From Zooshikella ganghwensis DSM 15267 (GTDB lineage: Bacteria > Pseudomonadota > Gammaproteobacteria > Pseudomonadales > Zooshikellaceae): a stretch of DNA of 64,000 nt. Below the pieces are notes generated by a model. The model saw nothing but the letters and a program-made list of their open reading frames with translations. It was not told the DNA's origin and did no database searches. Both the position numbers and the translations under genes were made by a program. Of this stretch, positions 31,001-40,500 are shown one piece after another. Numbering within the stretch: position 1 is the stretch's first letter; each line of letters begins with the position of its first letter. The DNA lies in contig NZ_AUAF01000011.1 in the NCBI RefSeq assembly GCF_000428585.1, positions 16,655 to 80,654 of the forward strand. The letters run 5' to 3'.

Positions 31001-31213
31001 GTTCTTCAACAGCCTGGTGGTACAAGTGGTGGTTCATCAGGTGGTATTGTTAAGCGGGTTTGTGGTGGACCTGGTGAGTGTTTAACACCTCCAAGTGAAA
31101 ATCCTTTACAAAAGGTGTTTTGGCGTGAAAATCTGGAAGACGCTGGCACAAGTTCAAGTTCAAGTTCAAGTTCAAGTTCAAGTACTGGAGGTACTCCAAC
31201 TACTACTCCATAA
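28058..31213 (+). CDS. pilY1: Type IV pilus tip adhesin PilY1 with VWA domain, first cluster
   Basis: 1051 residues. A signal peptide (about 1-18) is followed by a von Willebrand A domain with MIDAS motif DNSGSM at 44-49. The C-terminal half is the PilY1/PilC beta-propeller with a calcium loop DIDGDQLAD starting at residue 716 (DxDxDxxxD). PilY1 controls pilus extension/retraction and adhesion. The C-terminus is odd: a tract of eleven serines encoded by a hexamer repeat, then a Thr/Pro tail. In Pseudomonas this operon continues into pilY2/pilE. Here it is followed by mnmH instead. Confidence 0.93.
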   Translation: MKKLLCTPLLFLSLFVIADDTEIFTYTAETPDDESKSNVLFMLDNSGSMRGSRLTQLKTATTNIINKQKDGSVNVGLMIFNTDSGGKIYKPVKELTASYKTELVNAVNALRATTWTPLSETLYEAYLYYNGKKPEFGGSYTGVSGVLNSSGNYVSPIKHKGVCGVSNSIILFTDGAPTQDTEANDEIEKLIKPIPNSDYPAKKTGLNKLAKKCSKKSCLDELGWYLGRQDNSASVEGVQKIPVHTIAAFGITETSTEGRLLKSTAEYSEGTFALASSTSEIEAAFSSALVSIKEETSTFVTPSVSLDYFNPLQHNNEQYYVMFKASKNADWGGNLKKYKLVNGILTDQTFTGDESSVTAANSILVDGKIKDTARSFWTSTSGDPDGNDVTKGGMISVLPTSRTLYTNVTTAEINVSANKIVADNSNLVSQFGPGIDTIDQVNEVVNWLNTSKKIGDPLHTSPTVITYFTEETTTGSTTIKNYDSTVFFGTNQGFLHAVDTKTGIEKFAFIPSKHLKNIVAYKNATSGKVYGLDGPITPWVNDGNGNGKIVTTINGNTADTDSSTSPATTDFAYLYVGERRGGRSYYALDVTNRSAPTLKWTISGGGTTGDFSELGQTWSKPSLAKVKLNGVVKDVLFFAGGYDPANDVGDPATHKLNNVDSAGASTSKSSMGRAIYMVDAKTGDRLWWASSTATATNGLQLSEMKYSIPADLTAFDIDGDQLADRIFVVDIAGQLWRFDLNHENSGVSDFATGGIIAKFSGDDSPNSRHFFNAPSVALMRERGQKEYLAIAVGSGVRSNPLNEVIQDKFFLIKDYNVYSSPPASSSGTSTSPDYSYVGSEVIKESNLYDATANNVAALVSSYEGLSDSDKADSSNTTVQKYNSLSKYGWYINVHDLNDTADVKGEKVLAKASITSGVIFFTTYQPNVVVPSNPCEPTTGKARMYAISIKDAATPASLISDPTQRSKRHIVLSTTGIPGRPAVLQQPGGTSGGSSGGIVKRVCGGPGECLTPPSENPLQKVFWRENLEDAGTSSSSSSSSSSSTGGTPTTTP
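31151..31183 (+). repeat. Hexanucleotide microsatellite (AGTTCA)5 in pilY1
   Basis: Five and a half perfect copies of AGTTCA encode serine residues of the PilY1 tail. A change in copy number would add or remove two serines at a time without shifting the frame. Confidence 0.85.
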
Positions 31214-31258
31214 TGAGTCAGTTGTAAGATACAAGACAATCTAAAACCTAACCAATAC

Positions 31259-31298
31259 AATAGCCACTTCATTAGCATGGAGTGGCTATTTTGTTTTT
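31259..31298 (+). terminator. pilY1 terminator overlapping the mnmH start
   Basis: AATAGCCACT and AGTGGCTATT form a 10-bp stem (31259-31290) around a 12-base loop, followed by TTGTTTTT. The right arm contains most of the GGAG that best explains the TTG start of mnmH at 31291, and the T-run is that gene's first codons. The structure could therefore end pilY1 transcripts and also hide the mnmH ribosome site. Confidence 0.6.
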
Positions 31299-32406
31299 AC
31301 TGGATGAAGCACAGTGGCGAACACTGTTATTAAAAGATTTTCCCCTACTTGATGTGCGTGCTCCAATTGAGTTTCGAAAAGGAAGCTTTCCCTCTTCAGT
31401 CAATCTACCCTTGCTGGATAATGAGCAGCGCAAGCTGGTGGGTACCTGTTATAAAGAGAAAGGTCAAAATACAGCCATTACCTTAGGTCATCAACTCGCA
31501 ACGCCGGCCATTAAACAAACTAGAATAAACAGCTGGTTGCAGTTTATTCAGCAAAATCCACATGGTGCTTTGTATTGTGCTCGGGGTGGATTGCGTTCTA
31601 AGATAACTCAGCAGTGGTTAGCTGAGACAGGTGTTGATTATCCTCGGATTGTCGGTGGTTACAAAGCGATTAGAAGCTATTTGTTAACGCGCTTGGAAAG
31701 AGAAAGCTGTTACCCATCTTTTATTGTTCTCTCAGGTTTGAGCTGTGTGGGTAAAACATCACTTTTACAACAATTTTCAGCTCATCTGGATTTAGAGGAT
31801 TTGGCAAAGCACAAAGGTTCTGCCTTTGGGGCTTTAAATGTAGAACAACCTTCCCAGACCTGCTTTGAGAATGCACTGGCAATCAAGCTAATGCAGCTTA
31901 AAGAAAAGTATCGCTATCCAATATTAGTTGAAGATGAAAGTCATTTAATTGGTCGCTGTGCTTTGCCTAAAACATTGCAATGTATTATGCGTCAGTCACC
32001 TTATATTGAGTTAACAGCACCAGTCGAAGAGCGCATCGAAAATGCTTTTCGAGACTATATTGAAAACAGCACTTATCCATTTGAATTAGTCGTACAGCAT
32101 TTAAAGTCTGCTTTAACTAAAATAAAACGCCGTTTGGGTGGAGTGCGTTATTCAACGTTAAGTCAAATGGTTCAAGAGGGGATGGCAAAGTATCAGCGTA
32201 TGAATGATGGGTCTTTACTTTGTTGTGTCATAAAAATGATGCTAACCGAATATTATGATCCTATGTATTATTACCATCAGCAAAAATATAAAAGAAAGCC
32301 TTTGTTTCAAGGGAGTGCTGGAGAAGTTAGGGATTGGCTGATGTCTCATTCACAAAAGGAATCAAAAACGTTGAGTCGTTTAGGAAAGGAATTGCGATTA
32401 GTTTGA
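31291..32406 (+). CDS. mnmH: tRNA 2-selenouridine synthase (SelU/MnmH)
   Basis: About 371 residues. An N-terminal rhodanese domain (LLDVRAPIEF ... ALYCARGGLRS with the catalytic Cys) is followed by a P-loop domain, Walker A GLSCVGKTSLL, and the family-specific blocks LEDLAKHKGSAFG and EYYDPMYYYHQ. It replaces sulfur by selenium at the wobble 2-thiouridine of tRNA, first geranylating it, using selenophosphate. I place the start at TTG 31291 with GGAG eight bases upstream. A GTG at 31282 keeps the frame but has no site. The stop overlaps the start of the SelD fusion gene. Confidence 0.93.
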   Translation: MFLLDEAQWRTLLLKDFPLLDVRAPIEFRKGSFPSSVNLPLLDNEQRKLVGTCYKEKGQNTAITLGHQLATPAIKQTRINSWLQFIQQNPHGALYCARGGLRSKITQQWLAETGVDYPRIVGGYKAIRSYLLTRLERESCYPSFIVLSGLSCVGKTSLLQQFSAHLDLEDLAKHKGSAFGALNVEQPSQTCFENALAIKLMQLKEKYRYPILVEDESHLIGRCALPKTLQCIMRQSPYIELTAPVEERIENAFRDYIENSTYPFELVVQHLKSALTKIKRRLGGVRYSTLSQMVQEGMAKYQRMNDGSLLCCVIKMMLTEYYDPMYYYHQQKYKRKPLFQGSAGEVRDWLMSHSQKESKTLSRLGKELRLV

Positions 32407-34598
32407 ATATACCTCAAACCGTTTATGCAAAAGATATTGTATTGGTAGGTGGAGGACACAGTCATGTGTTGTTTATCCGCCGTTGGAAAATGAAACCTCT
32501 ACCAAATACCAGTTTGACCTTAATATCACCACAGGTCTATACCCCTTATTCAGGCATGTTACCAGGCCTTATTGCTGAACATTATATCTTTGAGCAAACA
32601 CATATAGATTTGCGTAGATTGTGCCAGTGGGCTGGTGTGCGCTTTATTGTGGACCGAGTGGTAGATATAGAGCCTAATACTCAGCACTTATCTTTAGAGC
32701 GCTATCCTCAGCTCAATTACGATATCCTCTCATTAGATATTGGCTTAACACCCGATTTGAGCATTCCTGGGGCCGCTGAGTATGCAATACCCGTCAAGCC
32801 CATAGGTGATTTTTTTAGACAATGGCAGTCTTTAAAACAAACAGTAAAAGCTGGACAACAATCACACTACACAATAGGTATTGTGGGTGGAGGCGCTGGA
32901 AGTATAGAACTGGCTTTTGCAACTTCATATAGTTTAAAGTATGTAACTACTCACTTCACGATACATCTTTTTACCGCAAGTCCATATATTTTATCAAACT
33001 ATTTGCCTAAAACGAGACAACACGTTAAGCATAAGTTATTTCTGGAACAGGTCTGTATCCATGAAAATTTTAAAGTGAGTAATGTCTGTAGTAGTTCGAT
33101 TTATGATCAGAATAATAATGAAGTAAACCTAGATAAGATTTTTTGGTGCACCCATGGCAAAGGGGTGAGTTGGTTAAAAAACACGTCACTTGATTTGTCA
33201 GAACAAGGCTTTGTTCTTGTGAAAAATACATTGCAGACGCTGAAGTTTGAAAACATTTTTGCCGCAGGAGATATTGCACACTTAACGCCTGAGGCAAACC
33301 CAAAAGCGGGCGTATATGCAGTACGTATGGCTCCAATATTATTTCATAATATCCGTGCATTATTGGTGGATAGACCACTAAAGCCATTTAAACCCCAAAA
33401 GCATTTCTTAAGCCTGTTAGCCTGTGGAGAGAAAGACGCTATTGGTGAACGAGTACCATTTTCTTTCTCTGGGACTTGGGTATGGCGATGGAAGGATTTC
33501 TTAGATCGCCAGTTTATGAAAAAATTTCAGCAGTTGTCTTTTAATGAAATGCCAAGCCTGATCAATCGGTATCTTCATGAAAACACAACTCCAGTGATGC
33601 GTTGTGATGGTTGTGGGGCAAAAATTAGTCAGGATATCCTAGCTGAAACACTACAAACAATAGGCGTTAATGATCAGGCAGAGGATGCTGTAGTTATTCC
33701 CTGGAGGGAAGCAAACTATTTACTACAAACGGTAGATCAGTTAAGAGCTTTTATTGATGATCCCTGGTTATTTGGACGGATAGCAGTAATACATGCTTTA
33801 AGTGATATTTATGCCATGGGTGGTAAGCCCCACAGTGTACAGGTTGCGATTACCTTACCTTATCAACAGCCGAGCAGTTTGAAACGAGAGTTGCTGTTAT
33901 TGATGAGTGGCATTCAATCTGAGTTAAACCAAGCTGAGTGCGTGTTGGTTGGAGGGCATACAGCAGAAGGGACAGAGTTAAGTGTAGCAGTCACCGTAAA
34001 TGGACGACGAGGGCTGGGTAAATTATGGCAAAAAACAGGAGCCAAGCCAGGTGATGTATTAATCCTTACCAAACCCCTCGGTACCGGAGTGATACTCGCG
34101 GCTAACAAAGTAGCTCAAGCCAAGGGTGACAGGGTTGAACACATGTTAGAAATGATGCTCCTCAGTAATCAAGCAGCTGTACCTATAGTTAAAAAATTTC
34201 AACCTCATGCTGTAACTGATATCACTGGCTTTGGGTTTCTAGGGCATTTGTTAGAAATGCTAAAACCCGAGCAACTCAGTGTTGAACTGGATATGGCACA
34301 GTTACCTGTCTTAGCGTGGGTTACAGACTTACTTCGTTATGGTTGGCAAAGTACACTTCAAACAGCAAATGAAAATAACCGACATTATTTGTATGAAGTT
34401 AATCAATGGCTAAAAGAGGCTTATTATCCTTTGTTGTTTGACCCACAAACATCAGGGGGATTGTTAATTGCAATAAGTGAGGATGTAGCGCATGAATGTC
34501 TCAATGCGTTACAAGTTGATTATCCGCAAGCTGCGATTGTAGGAAACATTCTTTCAAAGGATAAACAAACAACAACAACAGTTTATCTAAAAAAATAA
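32403..34598 (+). CDS. selD: Fused FAD/NAD-dependent oxidoreductase-selenide water dikinase (SelD)
   Basis: 731 residues. Residues 1-385 are an NADH-dehydrogenase-like flavoprotein: KDIVLVGGGHSHVLFIRRW (FAD site), GIVGGGAGSIELAFA (NAD site), ENIFAAGDIAHL (second FAD site). From about 398 it is SelD, which makes selenophosphate from selenide and ATP. Its catalytic residues are Cys404 and Lys407 in CGAK; the second Cys of the E. coli CGCK is Ala406 here. SDIYAMGGKP, GGHTAEG, TGFGFLGHL and DPQTSGGLL are conserved. Such fusions are known in marine bacteria; the flavoprotein part may reduce a selenium precursor. TTG 32403 overlaps the mnmH TGA as TTGA, implying translational coupling; the frame also runs upstream to a TTG at 32334. 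Confidence 0.92.
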   Translation: MNIPQTVYAKDIVLVGGGHSHVLFIRRWKMKPLPNTSLTLISPQVYTPYSGMLPGLIAEHYIFEQTHIDLRRLCQWAGVRFIVDRVVDIEPNTQHLSLERYPQLNYDILSLDIGLTPDLSIPGAAEYAIPVKPIGDFFRQWQSLKQTVKAGQQSHYTIGIVGGGAGSIELAFATSYSLKYVTTHFTIHLFTASPYILSNYLPKTRQHVKHKLFLEQVCIHENFKVSNVCSSSIYDQNNNEVNLDKIFWCTHGKGVSWLKNTSLDLSEQGFVLVKNTLQTLKFENIFAAGDIAHLTPEANPKAGVYAVRMAPILFHNIRALLVDRPLKPFKPQKHFLSLLACGEKDAIGERVPFSFSGTWVWRWKDFLDRQFMKKFQQLSFNEMPSLINRYLHENTTPVMRCDGCGAKISQDILAETLQTIGVNDQAEDAVVIPWREANYLLQTVDQLRAFIDDPWLFGRIAVIHALSDIYAMGGKPHSVQVAITLPYQQPSSLKRELLLLMSGIQSELNQAECVLVGGHTAEGTELSVAVTVNGRRGLGKLWQKTGAKPGDVLILTKPLGTGVILAANKVAQAKGDRVEHMLEMMLLSNQAAVPIVKKFQPHAVTDITGFGFLGHLLEMLKPEQLSVELDMAQLPVLAWVTDLLRYGWQSTLQTANENNRHYLYEVNQWLKEAYYPLLFDPQTSGGLLIAISEDVAHECLNALQVDYPQAAIVGNILSKDKQTTTTVYLKK

Positions 34599-35067
34599 AC
34601 AGCTTATCGTTTAATAATTATTTTTAAGGTATACACTCTGGTAGATACAAATATATGTCCACTAAAACCAGAAAAATTATACAAATCTCGTTGTAAATTT
34701 ATCTCTAGGTGCTCGCCTGAGATATCAGGGTAATCGAATATTTTAAAAGTAAATTCTGAGCTTACCTTTATCCAAAGTCTACATAATGCCCCTCGAACAC
34801 GCCGTGAATCCATCCCTGGAGGCTTGGTTGCCGCTTCCTTGCGGCGAACAGTTCGACGAGCATTACCCAGCCGTTGTTCTCTCCATTTCGACCTACAGAA
34901 ATTAATCTTTATAGGGTTGTAGATTGATTAGTCCTGTTTATTTTTACAATTGAAGTGTTGTATCCCGTTTTATCAATATAAACCTCCCACCTGTCACGAA
35001 TTCGTCACACGTAGCCAAAACCTGTTGTATAAAGCATCATCAGTTATTGTACTGCAGTGGTTAAATA
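34599..35067. other. Intergenic region, 469 bp, between selD and the second pilin operon
   Basis: It contains the 69-bp dispersed repeat (34804-34872) and no convincing gene. A 69-codon minus-strand frame (34604-34813) begins inside that repeat and has no recognisable family. Just upstream of fimT a 10-bp palindrome ACGAATTCGT (34996-35005), flanked by GTCAC on both sides, precedes a possible -10 TATAAA (35028-35033). Confidence 0.4.
34804..34872. repeat. 69-bp dispersed repeat, copy 1
   Basis: This begins GTGAATCCATCCCTGGAG and ends ATTACCCAGCC. It aligns without gaps to 55807-55875 at about 57 of 69 bases. It contains an internal inverted pair (GCCGC ... GCGGC). It resembles REP-type intergenic repeats. 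Confidence 0.75.
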
Positions 35068-35625
35068 ATGAGCAAAATTAAAGGGTTTACGTTAATAGAG
35101 TTGATGGTGACAGTGGCCGTGATAAGCATTCTTGCAACCATTGCGGTTCCATCACTCACGTCGTTTATAAATCAAAATAGGGTTAATAGTTCGCGTGATG
35201 TATTGATAAGCACGATTAATATGGCACGATCAGAAGCAGTTAATCGTAATAAGAACGTTGTTATGTGTGGATTAAACGCAGCAAGTAATGGATGTAGTGG
35301 ATCTTTAAGTTTTAATAATGGGGTTCTTGTTTTTGTAGATAAAAATAGTAACCAAGTATACAACAGTGCTGATGATACGTTACTAAAGAAAGTCAGTAGT
35401 AATGAGTTTTATGGCGTACCTAACATAAGTTACCAAGATAATAGAAATATTCAAGCGCTAGTAATAAATTCAGAAGGAATGATGCATATAAAAAAGGATG
35501 GGAATGTGAATTTAATTGAAAATGAAGCAATTATGTCATTTTGTAAAAATGAAAGTAAAGCTGCACTTATTTTGAAAATGATTGGAAATCCATTAATAAA
35601 GAAAAAAGTGGCAGACTGTGTTTAA
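35068..35625 (+). CDS. fimT: Type IV minor pilin, FimT (GspH) type, second cluster
   Basis: 185 residues. Leader MSKIKG, then FTLIELMVTVAVISILATIAVPS with Glu5, followed by NSSRDVLISTINMARSEAVNRN, the FimT block. Two Cys (in VMCGLNAASNGCSG) probably form a disulfide. It opens a second complete minor-pilin operon, unusually rich in Asn and Lys codons ending in A or T compared with the first copy. Its C-terminal coding end lies 10 bases upstream of the pilV start. Confidence 0.88.
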   Translation: MSKIKGFTLIELMVTVAVISILATIAVPSLTSFINQNRVNSSRDVLISTINMARSEAVNRNKNVVMCGLNAASNGCSGSLSFNNGVLVFVDKNSNQVYNSADDTLLKKVSSNEFYGVPNISYQDNRNIQALVINSEGMMHIKKDGNVNLIENEAIMSFCKNESKAALILKMIGNPLIKKKVADCV

Positions 35626-35635
35626 GGGAATAAAA

Positions 35636-36172
35636 ATGATAAAAAAACAATCAGGTATAAGTATGATAGAAGTGCTCATTACCATGTTGATTATGGGAAT
35701 TGGGCTTTTAGGTATTGCAGGGTTGATGTTGTTTAGTATTAAAACCAGTAATAGTAATTATTTTAGTACGCAAGCAATGTTTTTAACTCAAGACTTGATT
35801 GGTCGAATGCGAGCAAACCCTGAGGGTGTTTGGAAAGGTCACTATACATTAGAAGAAAATATAAAAGATAAAAAAATAGTCAACTGTAATGAAGCAAGAA
35901 TAGATTGTGATGAAGAGCAACGAGCAAAAGCGGATTTGTATGAGTGGGCTAAAAAAGTTGGAATGGTTGACGGTGAAAATGCAACAGCGCCTATGCCACC
36001 AATAGAAGCAGAAATTAAGCAAAGAAAAGATAATAAAGGAATATATAAAATAGAAATATCTTGGAAAGAAAATAAAAGATGTTATAAAAATGATTGTGAA
36101 GAGGAAGTAAAATATAGCACAACAGTTAATTTTTGCCGTAATAAAGGTAATGTAAAGACTAACTGTTTTTGA
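35636..36172 (+). CDS. pilV: Type IV pilus modification/minor pilin PilV, second cluster
   Basis: 178 residues from ATG 35636, which has AAGGGA six bases upstream. A GTG at 35618 would overlap fimT. Leader MIKKQSG, then ISMIEVLITMLIMGIGLLGIAGLM, and QAMFLTQDLIGRMRANPEGV, the PilV signature. The C-terminal part is lysine-rich with paired cysteines (RCYKNDCEEE). It is shorter and more charged than PilV of the first cluster. Confidence 0.9.
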   Translation: MIKKQSGISMIEVLITMLIMGIGLLGIAGLMLFSIKTSNSNYFSTQAMFLTQDLIGRMRANPEGVWKGHYTLEENIKDKKIVNCNEARIDCDEEQRAKADLYEWAKKVGMVDGENATAPMPPIEAEIKQRKDNKGIYKIEISWKENKRCYKNDCEEEVKYSTTVNFCRNKGNVKTNCF

Positions 36173-36184
36173 TGGGGATGTTTG

Positions 36185-37018
36185 GTGAAAAATAAAATAC
36201 ACAAGCAGCTAGGTGTTACATTAATAGAGTTAATGATAGCTTTAACATTAGGGTTATTATTAAGTGGTGCAGCTGTCATGATATATTTAGCAAATAAAAA
36301 TACTTATAGTAATGTATCTGACAATAGTAGAATGCAAGAAAATGCACGCTATGCTATGTCTTTTTTGACTAAAGCAGTCTGGAAATCAGGCTGGAAGGTA
36401 GAACCCACACATGCCGCTGATAATCCTTTTAGAAAAGGTGGGGAAATTAATAGTTTAGATAAAGTAAGTTGGGATAGATATGCATTGTTAAAAGTGGTAA
36501 ACAATTCAAAAAAACACAAAAAACTAGGGAATAAGCCTAATAGTGACTTACTTATTATCAGGTTTCAAGGAAGCGGAAATCCAGCAGATCAAACTATGAC
36601 TGATTGTCGTGGAACAGCACGAAGTGATAATGATGTAGTTACGGAGTTATATTATGTTAATGAAAAAAATGAATTAATTTGTGTAATTGTTTCTGATGGT
36701 GCTAATCCTAAAAAAATACCATTAATTAAAGGTGTTGAAAATTTACAAATTTTGATTGGTGAAGATGATAAAAATAGAGGGTACGCTGAGAAGTATGTTA
36801 ATGCAAGTGCAGTGAATAAATGGAGTAATATTGCTTCTGTGCAGATAGGTATTCTAGTAACTTCTGGCATTTTTACCCATAATGCAAATAATAAAAATGC
36901 AGATGGGACAAATAAAAAGTATAAAATACTTGATGTTAACAATGTAAGTATTAGTAACTCACGATTATATGGACAAGTATTTTCAACAACCGTTTCTTTA
37001 CGTAATGGTAGATCATAA
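36185..37018 (+). CDS. pilW: Type IV pilus minor pilin PilW, second cluster
   Basis: 277 residues. Leader MKNKIHKQLG, then VTLIELMIALTLGLLLSGAAVM, then RMQENARYAMSFLTKAVWKSGW, the PilW block. I favour GTG 36185 (GGGGA six bases upstream) over TTG 36182. The stop codon directly abuts the ATG of pilX. Confidence 0.9.
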   Translation: MKNKIHKQLGVTLIELMIALTLGLLLSGAAVMIYLANKNTYSNVSDNSRMQENARYAMSFLTKAVWKSGWKVEPTHAADNPFRKGGEINSLDKVSWDRYALLKVVNNSKKHKKLGNKPNSDLLIIRFQGSGNPADQTMTDCRGTARSDNDVVTELYYVNEKNELICVIVSDGANPKKIPLIKGVENLQILIGEDDKNRGYAEKYVNASAVNKWSNIASVQIGILVTSGIFTHNANNKNADGTNKKYKILDVNNVSISNSRLYGQVFSTTVSLRNGRS

Positions 37019-37552
37019 ATGAATAGATTAATAAGAAACGAAAAAGGGGTATCACTTCTTTACTGCTTGATTATTATGTTAGCACTTTCAGTTGTAGGTA
37101 TAGGAATGACTTCTTCACTAAATACTACAACTAAAATAACCACCAATCAACGGGATAAACAGATTGCTCTAGAAGCTGCAGAAGCTGCTTTAAGATATGC
37201 GGAAGAATGGTTAAGTAGCAGTAATGAAAGTCCAACCTTATCTACAATAGATACTGCTTATGAAAAAGATAAAATTATAGTTTGGCCACAGATTAACGAT
37301 AAATCTGTATGGAAATCAGATGACCATTGGGAAAATACCTATAGTTTAGAAAATGGTTTTTATAATTATGGTGAAGGTAGAAACATACAGCCGCAATTTG
37401 CTATAGAGTTTTTAGCTAGGCAAGGTGATACAGTTGAAACAAGCGATGAAAATCAAGCTATAAAAAGGGCCTATTATCGTATTACAAGTAGAGGGTTAGG
37501 GCCTGGTAATAGTGAAGTGATTTTACAAAGTGTTGTAATGAAGAGATTTTAA
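37019..37552 (+). CDS. pilX: Type IV pilus minor pilin PilX, second cluster
   Basis: 177 residues. Leader MNRLIRNEKG, then VSLLYCLIIMLALSVVGIGMTSSLNTTTKITTNQ, and EAAEAALRYAEEWL, the conserved PilX helix. Position 5 of the mature protein is not Glu, like its counterpart in the first cluster. It follows pilW without a gap and precedes pilY1 by 11 bases. Confidence 0.88.
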   Translation: MNRLIRNEKGVSLLYCLIIMLALSVVGIGMTSSLNTTTKITTNQRDKQIALEAAEAALRYAEEWLSSSNESPTLSTIDTAYEKDKIIVWPQINDKSVWKSDDHWENTYSLENGFYNYGEGRNIQPQFAIEFLARQGDTVETSDENQAIKRAYYRITSRGLGPGNSEVILQSVVMKRF

Positions 37553-37563
37553 TTGGGTAAATA

Positions 37564-40500
37564 ATGAATAACGTTAAATTAATTAGCCCTTTGTTAATAG
37601 GGATGTGTGCATCTAGTGGATTCACCAGTGCTGAAGACTTAAGCATAGCAAGTCAGCCATTCGATCTTGCAAAATCTCAACCTCCTATGGTAATGATGGT
37701 GATGGGGCGAGATCATAAGCTTTACTATGAAGCTTATAATGATGCAAGTGATTTAAATAATGATGGTGCTCTTGATACAAGTTATAATCCAAACTTAATT
37801 ATAGAAAATGGTGAAAAGAAACAAATAGGTTATTACGGGTATTTTAGCTCAAAATTATGTTATGAATATAAAAAGAGAGACTCTGGACAAAGTGAACTTT
37901 TTGTACCTGTTGGAGAAACAGAAGAAAAAACATCTCATGAAATTCATCACCAGTTTACGTGTGGTGGTGCAAATCAATGGAGTGGTGACTTTCTCAACTA
38001 TTTAACAACATCACGAATGGATGCTGTTCGAAAGGTGCTATATGGAGGCTATAGAGCAGTTGATGGCAAAAATATAACGGTGTTAGAACGAAGTTATCTT
38101 CCACAAGATGCCCATAGCTGGGGTAAAGAATATAAAAGCATAAATGAAAATAAGTATGATATTGAACTTGTTTCTCCATTAAAAAAGCCGATAGAAGGTA
38201 GGCATTTATTTGCAAGTACTACATTGCTTTCTGGAAGAGGAAAGGTAAGAAATTCACTTTTAGTAAACTATTCAATCAGTATGCCTCTGTTACGAGTTGC
38301 ACCCAATAGTCCAAGTAGAATTTGGAACTGGGTTTCAAAAGAAAGACCAGTAGCAGGTGAGTGGGTAGATAAAGAAAAAATAACAAAAAGGAATGAGAAA
38401 AAAGACTATAAACTAACTAAAAGTGATTCTGTAGATTTAAGTAGCTTAGTGAAAAATCATGTTTATGACTTTGCGGTTAGAGTAGTTACATGTACTGATG
38501 ATTACTCGCAGAAAGAGTCAAACTGTAAACAGTATACAAATGATGATGGAAGTAACTCTTTTAAACCAGTTGGTTTATTGCACGAGAAAGGTGAAAAAGG
38601 AGATATGTATTTTGGATTAATGACTGGTTCTTATGATCAAAATACAAGTGGCGGTATTTTAAGACAAGCTATGGAAAATTTTAGTAAAGAAATTGTTAGT
38701 GGGGGGCGTTTTAAAAAAAATATTGATAAAGACTATAAGAAGGGAATTGTTTATACAATTGATAATTTTAAAGTGATTGGGTTTGGTGGTGCACATGATT
38801 ACACAAGGAATTCTGGTAATCTATTATGTAGAGAAAGTGATTTTAGTAATACAAGCTTGAAGAAAAATAAATTAGAAAAAAAAGCTTTAATAGATGGCTA
38901 TTGTTCTGATTGGGGAAATCCAATCGCGGAAATTATGTATGAATCATTGCGTTACTTCTCTGGAGCCAGAGAGCCTTCTCCTAACTATAATACCAATAAT
39001 ATAATTGATGATATGGTTGGGTTGCCTCGTGATACAATAAAAGAGGGTGAAAAAACTATTTGGCCTCCTTTATACAAAGATCAGGAAGGAGGAGAGTTTG
39101 AGCGTTGCTCAGTACCTGTTCAATTAGTTTTAAGTGATATTAATCCGTCTTATGACGCAGATGGTATTCCTGGTTCAGAATTCGAGAAAAATGCGCTATC
39201 TGGAAAAAATGATTTAAAAGGGTTTAACGGTAAGGATTATCTTAATCGCGTTTCAAACTTTGAAAATACTTTTGATGATAAAAAGTCATTATTTAAAATA
39301 GGTCAAAAATATTATATTGGTGAAGCAGAAAATAATTTTGATGGTGCTCCGTCGGCCAAAGTAATAAACTCATTATCTACCGCAACTGGACTTGCACCTG
39401 AAGACCCCACTAGACAAGGAAGCTTTTACTCAGCAGCTGTTTCTTACTATGGAAGTTTACATGAAATTACATCGGGTGAGTGGTTACAAGGTGGTAGTAA
39501 GAAAGCTTATGGAAAAAAAATGCATACTTATGCTGTGGGTCTAGCATCTCCATTGCCTAAAATAGAGATACCAACAGGTAATGGTTTAGTACAAATAGTA
39601 CCTTTTGCAAAAACAGTTTTTGGTACATTTGGTAGTTTTAAACCCACAAACCAAATTGTTGACTTTTATGTTGAGGAAATTTCAGCTGATAGAAAAAGTG
39701 GAAAGTTTAGAATTAACTTTGAAGATATTGAGCAAGGCAATGACCACGATATGGATGCAATTGTTCAATATGAATATAAATTGGCAGGTAATAAATTAAC
39801 AATTACTTTACGTTCGCAGTATGCTAGTGGTGGAGCTAATCAGCATATTGGCTACATAATTAGCGGTACCGAAAATGATGGTATTTATTTAGAAGTTAGA
39901 GACTTTGATACATCTCGTCGAGGACCAAGTACTACTCATGGCGGTGAGGTATTTAGTCTGAATAACTATACTTATAATACTCCACCCATTAAGTGGGCTG
40001 ATGGTAAAGGTGGGTATAAAGAAGAAAAAGTAAATAATGCAATTGGATATGGTTGTACAAATAATAAACAGTGGAGAGATAAGTTACCTCCTGAAGGAGC
40101 AAATAGGAGAGAGTTCAACAATTATAAAAATTATGATAGATGCCATAGTACGGACTTGCCATTAGAAGCTAAGCGTATTTTTACAGTTAAACCTAATGCT
40201 ACATCTGTAGGTCAACTTGAGACACCGCTTAAACTAGCTGCACGTTATGGTAATCCTAAAAAAAGTGATGAAAATTACCTACTTGTAACTAATCCAGGTG
40301 AACTAAAAGATAAACTGGAAAATGCATTAGATAATATTACTAAAATTGAAGGTGCATCAAGTACTGCTGCGGTAAATTCAGGATATGTATCTACTAATAC
40401 ATTAATTTTTCAAGGCCTTTATGATTCTAAAGATTGGACAGGTGAAATAAATGCGTTTAAGTTCGACAATGATGGGAAGATAAAAAAAGAACCTGAGTGG

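Noticed and set aside
34604..34813. 69-codon minus-strand frame downstream of selD
   Set aside because: It begins inside the 69-bp dispersed repeat, has no recognisable family and no supported start; chance frame more likely.
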